From Amycolatopsis acidiphila (GTDB lineage Bacteria; Actinomycetota; Actinomycetes; Mycobacteriales; Pseudonocardiaceae): DNA of 64,000 nucleotides. Each line of letters opens with the position of its first letter. The stretch's first letter is position 1. Positions 9,158-16,602 of this stretch are shown here, piece after piece. A program made the position numbers and the translations under genes. The stretch spans positions 62,001 through 126,000 of the forward strand of contig NZ_CP090063.1 of NCBI RefSeq assembly GCF_021391495.1. The letters run 5' to 3'. The notes beneath the pieces were generated by a model. That model had not been told where the DNA came from. It saw only the letters and a program-made list of their open reading frames with translations, and did not search any database.

Positions 9158-10456
9158 ATGGGCTCAGCTCGGATCGTCGTCATCGGCACCGGATACGTCG
9201 GCCTCACCACCGGGGCCTGCCTCGCCGGCCTCGGTCACCAGGTCACCTGCGTGGACGTCGACGAGATGAAGGTCGCCAGACTCGCGGCCGGCCGGGTGGA
9301 CATCCTCGAACCCGGGCTCGAAGAGCTGGTCTCCCGCGGCCTCGCCACCGGCCGGCTGGGCTTCGTCGTCGGCTCGCGCCGCGCCGTCGCCGATGCGCAG
9401 GCCGTGTTCCTGTGCGTGCCGACCCCGATGGGCGCGGGCGGCGCCGCCGACCTGCGTGCGGTCGAAGCCGTCATCGACGAGATCTCCGGCACCCTGCCCG
9501 CGGGATGTGCCGTGGTCACCAAGTCGACCGTCCCCGTCGGCACCGCCCAGCGCATCCGCGGCCTGCTCGGCCGCGCGGACGTGCCGGTCGTCGCGAACCC
9601 GGAGTTCCTGCGCGAGGGCACCGCGGTCGCCGACTTCCTCAACCCGGACCGGATCGTGGTCGGCTCGGACGACGAGCCCACCGCGCGCTGGGTCGCCGAG
9701 CTCTACGCCGATCTCGCCGCGCCGAGTGTGGTCACCGACGCGGCGAGCGCCGAGCTGGTGAAGTACGCGGCGAACTGCTTCCTCGCGATGAAACTGTCCT
9801 ATGTGAACGCGGTCGCGGAGCTGTGCGAACGCCTCGGCGCGGACATCGAGTCCGTCACCGACGGGATGGGCTACGACCGCCGCATCGGCCGCTCGTTCCT
9901 CAAGCCCGGGCCGGGCTGGGGCGGCTCGTGCCTGCCCAAGGACACGCACGCGCTGGTCCAGGTCGCCGAGTCCGTCGGCTTCGACTTCTCCCTGCTGTCC
10001 GCCGCCATCGGCGAGAACATCGCCCAGCGGGACCGGATCGTCGCGAAGATCGCCGGTGCCGTCGGCGGCAGCCTCGCCGGCGCGCGGATCGGCGTGCTCG
10101 GGCTCGCGTTCAAGGCGGGCACCAACGACCTGCGCGACTCGCCGGCCTTGTCGGTGACCGCGATGCTGGCCGCGCACGGCGCCGAGGTGACCGCCTACGA
10201 CCCTGCGGTCGGCGGCGATCTCCCCGGCATGCGCATCGTGGACGACCCGTACCAGACGGCCAAGGGCGCGGACGCGATCGTGGTCCTGACCGAGTGGGCC
10301 GAGTTCCGCAACCTCGACTGGACCTACATCGCCGACCTGATGCACGGCGACGCGGTCGTCGACACGCGGAACCTCCTCGACCCGAAGGTCGTGCTGGCCA
10401 CCGGCCTGACCTGGCTCGGTCTCGGCCGCCCGCGCGCCCGCGTCCTGGCCCGTTAG
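9158..10456 (+). CDS. ugd: UDP-glucose 6-dehydrogenase
   Basis: The product has 432 residues. The start at the ATG at 9158 places the Rossmann motif GTGYVGL at residues 10-16, as in the family. Catalytic residues are visible: Lys202 in ELVKYAANC, Cys258 in GGSCLPKDTHAL and Asp262. The C-terminal UDP-binding domain follows (FKAGTNDLRDSPAL near 320). It oxidises UDP-glucose to UDP-glucuronate with two NAD, feeding cell-surface glycans. No strong Shine-Dalgarno is visible. The stop overlaps the convergent VOC gene by four bases. Confidence 0.93.
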   Translation: MGSARIVVIGTGYVGLTTGACLAGLGHQVTCVDVDEMKVARLAAGRVDILEPGLEELVSRGLATGRLGFVVGSRRAVADAQAVFLCVPTPMGAGGAADLRAVEAVIDEISGTLPAGCAVVTKSTVPVGTAQRIRGLLGRADVPVVANPEFLREGTAVADFLNPDRIVVGSDDEPTARWVAELYADLAAPSVVTDAASAELVKYAANCFLAMKLSYVNAVAELCERLGADIESVTDGMGYDRRIGRSFLKPGPGWGGSCLPKDTHALVQVAESVGFDFSLLSAAIGENIAQRDRIVAKIAGAVGGSLAGARIGVLGLAFKAGTNDLRDSPALSVTAMLAAHGAEVTAYDPAVGGDLPGMRIVDDPYQTAKGADAIVVLTEWAEFRNLDWTYIADLMHGDAVVDTRNLLDPKVVLATGLTWLGLGRPRARVLAR

Positions 10457-11328
10457 GGCTGCTGGAGCAGGTAGAACTCGATGCCCTGGTTGTCCACGCA
10501 GTCCGCGGACCGGCCGTAGGGGTTCTGCTCCACTTCACCGGCCCGGCCGCCCATCTCGCGTACGCGGGCGAGTGCGGCTTCGATGTCGTCGACCGCGTAC
10601 ATCAGCTTCCAGCCGACCTGCCGTCCCGGCCCGCCCCACAACCCGCCGAACAGGCCGTTGCCCTCGAAACCCCAGGCGGTTTCGGTGCTGCCGGGCGAGA
10701 ACTGCCAGCCGAGCACCCGACCGTAGAACGCCTTGGCCGCTTCGTCGTCGGGCACCTGGAAGGTGAAGTACACGGCTTCGCCGTGTCGTGCGCCGGTCCC
10801 GGTGGCCGTGCGCGGCGGAGCCTGCGAGATCAGCCACCGCTGGCCGAACGGGTCGCGGATCGCGCCGCTCACGCCGTGCCCGGTGTCGGCCACCGGCCGC
10901 AGCAACTCGGCACCGCGGGCCACCGCGCGCTCGACGGCATCCTCCACATCGGACAGTTCAATGCGGATGGACGCGCCGCCCGGCGACGCGACGTGGCCGA
11001 TGTCCTCGAACTCGTCGGCCAGCATCAGCACGGCGTCGCCGATCGCCAGCTCCGCGTGCCCGATCCGGCCGTCGGGCATCACGATCGGCTCGGCCCGGCG
11101 GGTCGCGCCGAACACCTCGACGTAGAACTCCAGTGCCCGCCGTGCGTCGGGCACGGCCAGATACGGGGTCAGGGAATGCAGTTCGGCCCGTGCGGGCGAC
11201 TCGGTACTGGTCATCTCTCCTCCATTCAGGACGGCACGCTGCAACCTCTCGCGTAGTTCGGCGGCGAACCGCGGATCGGGGTCGGCCGGGCGCACCGGCC
11301 GGCGGAGGGCGTCGAACGGATCAGTCAT
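10453..11328 (-). CDS. Two-domain VOC (glyoxalase-fold) protein coupled to an ECF sigma factor
   Basis: The product has 291 residues from the ATG at 11328, which has GGAGGG just upstream. A 38-residue leader (DPFDALRRP then DPDPRFAAELRERLQRAVL) precedes two VOC domains, at about 48-165 (LTPYLAVPDARRALEFYVEVFG) and 185-290 (FTFQVPDDEAAKAFYGRVLGW). An in-frame ATG at 11214 has its own strong GGAGGAG, so a short form without the leader is possible. The gene overlaps the sigma-factor stop by eight bases. The ligand is unknown; glyoxalase-fold proteins include resistance proteins and metal-dependent enzymes. Confidence 0.85.
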   Translation of the reverse strand: MTDPFDALRRPVRPADPDPRFAAELRERLQRAVLNGGEMTSTESPARAELHSLTPYLAVPDARRALEFYVEVFGATRRAEPIVMPDGRIGHAELAIGDAVLMLADEFEDIGHVASPGGASIRIELSDVEDAVERAVARGAELLRPVADTGHGVSGAIRDPFGQRWLISQAPPRTATGTGARHGEAVYFTFQVPDDEAAKAFYGRVLGWQFSPGSTETAWGFEGNGLFGGLWGGPGRQVGWKLMYAVDDIEAALARVREMGGRAGEVEQNPYGRSADCVDNQGIEFYLLQQP

Positions 11329-11839
11329 CACGGCCCTCCTTCTCCCGGTAGACGACGCGGAACGCGGCTCTGGCCCGTACCAGCAAGGCCTCCGTCGCGT
11401 GCACGGTCCGGCCCAGCAGCCGCGCGACCTCCGGCACCGCGAGGCCGTCGAGGTAGCGCAGGGTCAGCGCGGCCCGGTGGTGCGCGCCGAGTTCGGCGAG
11501 CACCTGCCTGGCGAGCAACGCGTCGAGCTCCTCGTCCCACGGGTCCACGGTCTCGGCCTCGTGCGCCAGCCGCAGCCCTCGCTCCTCCCGCTCGCGCCGC
11601 CGCCAGTGGTCGACCAGCTTGTGCCGGGCGACCCCGATGAGCCACGGCGTGCTCACCGGCGGCGCCCCCGCGTTCCGACAGGCGGTGACCGCACCGAGGA
11701 ACGTCTCCGAAGTCAGCTCCTCGGCGACCACACGGCTCCCGCAGCGGGACAGCAGGTACCCGTAGACCTCCGGCAGCGCGTCCTCGTAGAGGTCGAGCAG
11801 CGCGAAGGCCGGGTCCGGTCGTACCCGCGGTTCGCTCAC
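11321..11839 (-). CDS. ECF-type RNA polymerase sigma factor
   Basis: The product has 172 residues. Sigma region 2 is at about 12-80 (YGYLLSRCGSRVVAEELTSETFLGAV) and region 4 at about 108-160 (LGAHHRAALTLRYLDGLAVPEVARLLGRTVHATEALLVRAR). No transmembrane anti-sigma gene follows. The downstream, overlapping gene encodes the VOC protein with a charged N-terminal leader, which makes that protein the obvious candidate partner or regulator. Confidence 0.9.
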   Translation of the reverse strand: MSEPRVRPDPAFALLDLYEDALPEVYGYLLSRCGSRVVAEELTSETFLGAVTACRNAGAPPVSTPWLIGVARHKLVDHWRRREREERGLRLAHEAETVDPWDEELDALLARQVLAELGAHHRAALTLRYLDGLAVPEVARLLGRTVHATEALLVRARAAFRVVYREKEGRDD

Positions 11840-11892
11840 ATCCCCATCGTCGTCCGGGGAGCCGGTTCTCCGACGGGTCGGCGCGAACTTTT

Positions 11893-12363
11893 TCAGCCGC
11901 GTGGGTCGGGCAGCCGCCGGGCCGCGAGCGCGACCAGCGCCGTCATGGCCGCCTGGACCAGCAGCACCGTGACCAGTGCGGTCGCCATCCCGGTCGTGCT
12001 CAGCGCGGCGAACAGGGTGCCGAGCGCCGCCACGCCGAGCACCGGCGAGGTCTGCTGAGTCGTCGTCAGCATCCCGCTGCCGACCCCGGCACTGCCCGCG
12101 GGCACCCGCGACAGGATCACCCGGAACAGCGTCGGCGCGGCCAGCCCCTGTCCGGCGCCGGTGACGAGCATGCCGGGTGCCAGGTCCAGGACATCGAGGT
12201 TCGGCCAGGCCGCCGGCACCGTCACCACCAGCGTCAGCAGGCCGAGCAGTTGCACGGACAACCCGAGGGGCACCACCCGGTGCCCGTGCCGGCTGACCAG
12301 CCGGCTGCTGAGCAGCGAGGCCACCAGGAACGCGACGGCCGCCGGGGTCAGCGCGAGCCCGGA
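11893..12363 (-). pseudogene. MFS transporter remnant (C-terminal part only)
   Basis: A frame with a possible GTG start at 12324 encodes about 143 residues that match only the last third of a 14-helix MFS drug exporter. The homology-like reading extends upstream through GLALTPAAVAFLVASLLSSR to about 12360 without a start and meets an in-frame stop at 12400-12402. The expected eight or so N-terminal helices are absent. The break lies within bases of the operator-like palindrome at 12365-12376. It is best read as the product of an internal deletion in an exporter that was once divergent from the XRE regulator. A functional short protein is unlikely. Confidence 0.75.
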
Positions 12364-12364
12364 G

Positions 12365-12413
12365 CCTGGTACCAGGTGTGCTTCATCCAGGTATTCGGAC
12401 TACCTGGTACCAG
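12365..12413. promoter_or_regulatory. Duplicated palindrome, candidate operator of the adjacent XRE regulator
   Basis: CCTGGTACCAGG at 12365-12376 is a perfect 12-base palindrome, and CCTGGTACCAG recurs at 12403-12413, 38 bases further on. The pair fills the gap between the MFS remnant (minus) and the MmyB-type regulator (plus, GTG at 12422). That is where an autoregulatory operator of a divergent regulator/exporter pair would sit. Binding by the neighbouring regulator is inference from position and symmetry. Confidence 0.6.
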
Positions 12414-12421
12414 CCTCCGCG

Positions 12422-13240
12422 GTGTGTGACAGTGGCGGCATCACCACCGCCGTGCGCCCGTCCGCAGACGTCGTCCGCCGCCGCGAGCGGATCGCGCCCG
12501 AGCAGCTCGGCCTGCCGGGTCGCCGGACCCCTGGCCTGCGGCGCGAGGAGGTCGCGCAGCTCGCCGGGGTCGGGGTCACCTGGTACACCTGGCTCGAACA
12601 GGGCCGCGACATCAACGCCTCCGAGCAGGTGCTGCAGGCCATCGCGAACACCCTGGGGTTCGACCCGTACGAGCGGGCGCACCTGTTCACGCTCGCCGGC
12701 GTGCCGGAGCCGGTGTCCGAACAGGAGTGCAAGGCGGTCACTCCGGAGATCCACGCGATGCTCGAAAAACTCGAGCCGTACCCGGCCGCGGTGTACAACG
12801 CCCGCACCGACATCCTCGCCTACAACCGCGCCTTCAACTGGCTGCTCGACATCGACCGGCTGCCGTTCGAGGAGCGGAACTCGGTGCTGCAGTGCTTCAC
12901 CAACCCAGAGTGGCGGACGCGGCTGAAGGACTGGGACGACAGCGTGCCGCGGGCGGTCGCGCAGCTGCGCGCGATGATGGCCGAGCACGTCAGCGAGCCC
13001 GCCTGGAAGCAGCTGGTCAAGCGGCTGCGCCGGGAGTCGCCGGAGTTCGACGCGCTGTGGAACCGGCACGAGGTGCAGCCGATGCGCAACCTCACCAAGC
13101 GGATCGTGCGCCCGCAGGCCGGGCTGCTGTCGTTCAACTACACGCACCTGTGGTTCGGCCGCCACTCCGAGACCCGGATGACCACCCACGTGCCGGCGGA
13201 CGAGGAGACCGAGCGGAAGCTGCGGCGGTACTGGTCGTAG
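12422..13240 (+). CDS. XRE-family transcriptional regulator with MmyB-like ligand-binding domain
   Basis: The product has 272 residues from the GTG at 12422. A helix-turn-helix lies at about 30-85 (RTPGLRREEVAQLAGVGVTWYTWLEQGR is the family signature, with ANTLGFDPYERAHLFTLAG after it). An MmyB-like domain at about 105-270 contains YNARTDILAYNRAF, RYSFN-like LLSFNYTHLW and a terminal segment. The MmyB domain resembles PAS-type pockets and has been linked to fatty-acid ligands. The start codon is only nine bases from the second operator copy, so the leader is very short. The partner exporter on the other side is decayed. Confidence 0.87.
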   Translation: MCDSGGITTAVRPSADVVRRRERIAPEQLGLPGRRTPGLRREEVAQLAGVGVTWYTWLEQGRDINASEQVLQAIANTLGFDPYERAHLFTLAGVPEPVSEQECKAVTPEIHAMLEKLEPYPAAVYNARTDILAYNRAFNWLLDIDRLPFEERNSVLQCFTNPEWRTRLKDWDDSVPRAVAQLRAMMAEHVSEPAWKQLVKRLRRESPEFDALWNRHEVQPMRNLTKRIVRPQAGLLSFNYTHLWFGRHSETRMTTHVPADEETERKLRRYWS

Positions 13241-13243
13241 CCG

Positions 13244-13258
13244 CGAAAGCCGCTTTCG
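13244..13258. promoter_or_regulatory. Short palindrome between regulator gene and two-component system
   Basis: CGAAAGC-C-GCTTTCG is a perfect inverted repeat with seven-base arms and one central base. It starts four bases after the XRE regulator stop and 42 bases before the kinase start. The loop is too short for a classical terminator and no T-run follows. It could be an operator for the two-component operon. No direct evidence for a binding protein is available. Confidence 0.3.
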
Positions 13259-13299
13259 GACGGACGCGCGGCGGGTTCGGGTGCCGTAGCTTCACAGGC

Positions 13300-14409
13300 G
13301 TGTGGCGAGTGAACCGGCATGTGGGCGACGTGCTGCTGACGGTCGTGCCGATGGCGTTCGTGCTCGGTGCGACGACGGCGGCCGCGCACTTCCAGCCGGG
13401 CGGCCACCGGCTCGACGCGCCAGGCTACGCCTGGCTCGCCGCGGCCGCGCTGCCGTTGCTGTTCGTGCGCCGGTTTCCGCTGCCGGTGTTCCTCGTCTGC
13501 TACGGCGCCGTCCTCGCGTACTACTGGTCGGACTACCCGAGCGGCCCGGCGCTGCTGCTGCCGACGATCGCGCTGTTCACCCTGACCCACCGCCGTGGCC
13601 CGCTGTTCGCCGGTGTCGCGGGGGTGGTCGCGCTGGCCGTCGCGGCCGTGGTGAGCCTGGCGACCGGCGGCACGGTGGTGGCGGACGCACGGGCGGCACT
13701 GCTCGTCGTGTGGCTCGCCGCGGTGCTCGGCATCGGCACGGCGGCGCGCAACCGGGCGGCAGCGATCCGGGCCGCCCGCGAGCGGGCGGCGGAGCACCAG
13801 TACCGGATGACCGAGCAGGAGCGGTTGCGGATCGCCCGCGAGGTGCACGACGTGGTGGCGCACAGCCTCGCGATGATCAACGTGCAGGCGGGGGTCGCCG
13901 CGCACGTGGCGGACCGGCGCCCCGAGCAGGCCGTCGAGGCGCTGCTGGCGATCAAGGAGGCGAGCGCCTCCGCGCTGGCCGACCTGCGGGCGACGGTCGC
14001 CGTGCTGCGGTCCGGGCAGGGCCTCGGCCCCGCGCCGAGCCTGCGTCAGCTGGGCGAGCTGGTCGAGCACGCACGCGCGACCGGGCTGACCGTGCGGGTG
14101 CACGGCTCGCCGGGCGAGCTGCCCGCCCCGCTCGACGGCGCCGCCTACCGGATCCTGCAGGAGTCGCTGACCAACGTCGTCCGGCACGCCCGCGAGGCGT
14201 CCGAAGTGGACGTCTCATTCGGACGGTCCAACGGCTCGTTCTCCATGCGGGTCAAGGACAACGGCCGCGACACCGGCCCGCCAACGGCGGGTAACGGCCT
14301 GCGCGGGATGTCCGAGCGGGCCGCCGCCCTCGGCGGGACGGTGCGGGCGCAGCGCGCCGATGACGGCTTCGAAGTCCGGGCGGAACTGCCCGTGGAGGAG
14401 GACCGATGA
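13300..14409 (+). CDS. NarL-type sensor histidine kinase
   Basis: The product has 369 residues from the GTG at 13300; a GTG at 13309 is an alternative and neither has a strong ribosome site. The N-terminal 145 residues hold four to five membrane helices with short loops and no large outer domain. A HisKA_3 dimerisation domain follows, with phospho-acceptor His183 in REVHDVVAHSL, then a HATPase_c domain (DNGRDTGPPTAGNGLRGM near 320-337). Kinases of this build usually sense a membrane-proximal signal. It overlaps the response regulator by ATGA. Confidence 0.9.
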   Translation: MWRVNRHVGDVLLTVVPMAFVLGATTAAAHFQPGGHRLDAPGYAWLAAAALPLLFVRRFPLPVFLVCYGAVLAYYWSDYPSGPALLLPTIALFTLTHRRGPLFAGVAGVVALAVAAVVSLATGGTVVADARAALLVVWLAAVLGIGTAARNRAAAIRAARERAAEHQYRMTEQERLRIAREVHDVVAHSLAMINVQAGVAAHVADRRPEQAVEALLAIKEASASALADLRATVAVLRSGQGLGPAPSLRQLGELVEHARATGLTVRVHGSPGELPAPLDGAAYRILQESLTNVVRHAREASEVDVSFGRSNGSFSMRVKDNGRDTGPPTAGNGLRGMSERAAALGGTVRAQRADDGFEVRAELPVEEDR

Positions 14410-15071
14410 CGATCCGGGTGGTGCTCGCCGACGACCAGGCTCTGGTCCGGGCGGGATTCCGGGTGCTGCTCGAGACCGAGGACGGCTTCGAGGTGTGCGG
14501 CGAAGCACGCGACGGTGGGGAGGCGGTCGAGCTGGTCCGGCGACACCGCCCGGACGTCGTGGTGATGGACATCCGTATGCCCGGTGTCGACGGCCTCGAA
14601 GCGACCCGCCGGATCACCGCCGACGAGGACCTGAAGGCCGTGAAGGTGCTGGTCCTGACGACGTTCGACATCGACGAGTACGTCTACGACGCGTTGCGCG
14701 CCGGGGCCAGCGGGTTCCTGCTGAAGGACACCGAACCGGTGGAGCTGCTGCGTGCGCTGCGCGTCATCGCCGACGGCGAGTCCCTGCTCGCCCCGACGGT
14801 CACCCGGCGGCTGATCGCGGAGTTCGTCGGCCGCCCGGAGAACCGGCGTGTCGACAGCGGCGCCGTCCGGCAGATCACCGAGCGGGAGCGCGAGGTGCTG
14901 GCGCTGGTCGCGGGCGGGCTGTCCAACGACGAGATCGCCGCGCACCTGGTGATCTCGACGGCCACCGCCCGCACCCACGTCAGCCGCGTCATGACGAAGG
15001 TCGGCGCCCGTGACCGGGCACAGCTGGTGGTGCTGGCCTACGAATCCGGCCTGGTCACGCCGGGCAAGTAG
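14406..15071 (+). CDS. NarL/LuxR-family response regulator
   Basis: The product has 221 residues. The receiver domain (1-120) has acidic residues Asp9 and Asp10, phospho-acceptor Asp55 in VVVMDIRMPG and a conserved Lys in GFLLKDTEP near 104. The LuxR-type helix-turn-helix occupies about 150-215 (TEREREVLALVAGGLSNDEIA). It overlaps the kinase gene in ATGA and is clearly its cognate regulator. The targets are unknown. Three bases after its stop, the convergent 27-residue peptide gene ends. Confidence 0.93.
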   Translation: MTIRVVLADDQALVRAGFRVLLETEDGFEVCGEARDGGEAVELVRRHRPDVVVMDIRMPGVDGLEATRRITADEDLKAVKVLVLTTFDIDEYVYDALRAGASGFLLKDTEPVELLRALRVIADGESLLAPTVTRRLIAEFVGRPENRRVDSGAVRQITEREREVLALVAGGLSNDEIAAHLVISTATARTHVSRVMTKVGARDRAQLVVLAYESGLVTPGK

Positions 15072-15155
15072 CTACTTGCCGCCGCGCAGCCCGGCCACGA
15101 GCCGCACCAGGAACACGACGGCCACCACGACGACGAACGCGATCTGAAGCCACAT
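15072..15155 (-). CDS. 27-residue single-helix membrane peptide
   Basis: An ATG at 15155 opens a frame for MWLQIAFVVVVAVVFLVRLV and then AGLRGGK, which ends in TAG. The Shine-Dalgarno GGAAGGGGG sits about six bases before the ATG. The peptide is one continuous hydrophobic helix with a basic tail, so it should insert with the C-terminus inside. It lies in the gap between the response regulator (convergent) and the acyltransferase gene. It is similar in form to small regulatory or assembly membrane peptides, but no family can be assigned. Confidence 0.5.
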   Translation of the reverse strand: MWLQIAFVVVVAVVFLVRLVAGLRGGK

Positions 15156-15233
15156 CCCGGGCCCCCTTCCGCACCCGATGCTCACCCTGAAAGGCGCACA
15201 CCCGGGGGACGAGGTTGCTCGACACGGCCTATC

Positions 15234-16526
15234 TCACCTGTTGGGGGTAACACGGCGGGGCGCCGCGTGCCGGCCCGGCGGCTGGCGGCGGACGACCGGC
15301 CGCATCACCACCGTCCGCTCCGCATCGGCCGGCGCCGGCTGCGGGCGACGGCGAGGTTCGGTCCTCGGCAGCTCGATGGTGATCTCCGCGCTGACCGGAA
15401 TCGGTTCCGGCTTGGGCTGCGACCCGTGCGACAACCGGCGCGCCAGCGTGTGGCTCGGGCGCTCGACGTACCGGTAGCTCAGTTCGACCACCCCGAACAC
15501 CGCGGCGATCGCCAGCACCAGCGCGATCGGGAACGGCACCGCCGGGCGCATCAGGTCCAGCAGCACGAACGCCACCAGCGAATGCAGCAGGTAGATGGAG
15601 TAGCTGCGTTCCGACAGCGCCGTCCAGAACCGGCGCTGGCGCAGCTTCGGCTCCGCGAACATGCCCATCAGGAAGCACAGCACCGCGAAGGCCAGCGCCA
15701 GGTTGTACGAGCTGTCGATGCGGCCGACGTTGATGATGTCGCCGAGCACGTAGAGGGCCCAGGCGACACCGCCGAACACGCCACCGGCCCACAACGGGAT
15801 CCGCTTCGACGTGGTCGCCCACACGATCTGCCCGATGATGGGGATCGCGAGGTAGGAGACGTTCACGGCGAAGAGGAAGTACGACGCGGAGAACTGCCTG
15901 GCGCTCATCAGCACGACGAAGATGAAGGTCAGCTCGATCGAGATCGCCAGCCACACCGAGCGGCGCAGCACCGGCAGCAGTGCGATCAGCACGACGTAGA
16001 ACAGGACCTCGACGATCATCGACCAGGCGACCGGCAGCAGCACCACCTGCGGGGTGAGCAGGTAGTTGACCAGCGTGCTGTTGGTCAGCACCGTCAGCGG
16101 GGTCAGCGTCTGCGGCTGCCCGGTCGACGGGGGATGCAGGTGCGCCAGCAGCGCGAGCGTGGTCAGCAGGACCACGAAGACGATCGGGACGTAGACCCGG
16201 ATCAGCCGGTTGACCGAGAACCGCTGCATGCCCTGCCGCAGCGCGATCGGCGTCACCACGAACCCGCTGACCAGGAAGAAGAACGGGACGGCGACCTCGC
16301 CGATGCCCTGCTTGGCCATGTGCATCGGGTCGCTGCTGAGCGCCTCGAGGAAGTCGACGTACGGCGCCTTCTCGCCCTTGGTCTGGATCCACTCGTGGGC
16401 GAGATGGCTGTAGAAGACGAGCAGGGCACCCAGCGCGCGCCCGACGTCGATGAAGACGATCCGGGTCTTCTTCGGGGTCTGGGACGTCAGCGCTGCGGAG
16501 GGCGTGGTCTCGGCCAGTGCCCTCAC
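15234..16526 (-). CDS. Acyltransferase 3 family membrane protein
   Basis: The product has 430 residues from a GTG at 16526. About ten membrane helices span residues 20-355. Family signatures are FIDVGRALGALLVFYSH with a catalytic-type His near 42, and FFFLVSGFVVTPIAL near 86. A cytoplasmic, Pro/Arg-rich tail of about 75 residues (from 355 on) is an addition to the usual fold. Such proteins transfer acetyl or other acyl groups to extracytoplasmic glycans or lipids. It lies downstream of the large glycosyltransferase/methyltransferase gene in the same direction and probably decorates the same envelope product. Confidence 0.87.
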   Translation of the reverse strand: MRALAETTPSAALTSQTPKKTRIVFIDVGRALGALLVFYSHLAHEWIQTKGEKAPYVDFLEALSSDPMHMAKQGIGEVAVPFFFLVSGFVVTPIALRQGMQRFSVNRLIRVYVPIVFVVLLTTLALLAHLHPPSTGQPQTLTPLTVLTNSTLVNYLLTPQVVLLPVAWSMIVEVLFYVVLIALLPVLRRSVWLAISIELTFIFVVLMSARQFSASYFLFAVNVSYLAIPIIGQIVWATTSKRIPLWAGGVFGGVAWALYVLGDIINVGRIDSSYNLALAFAVLCFLMGMFAEPKLRQRRFWTALSERSYSIYLLHSLVAFVLLDLMRPAVPFPIALVLAIAAVFGVVELSYRYVERPSHTLARRLSHGSQPKPEPIPVSAEITIELPRTEPRRRPQPAPADAERTVVMRPVVRRQPPGRHAAPRRVTPNR

Positions 16527-16602
16527 CCCCCAGCTCGTTCCCGGCTCCTTACCCCTCTGGGAGTGTAACCAAGAACCGTGGGTCTTTTTCGTGCTCGCCG
16601 TA

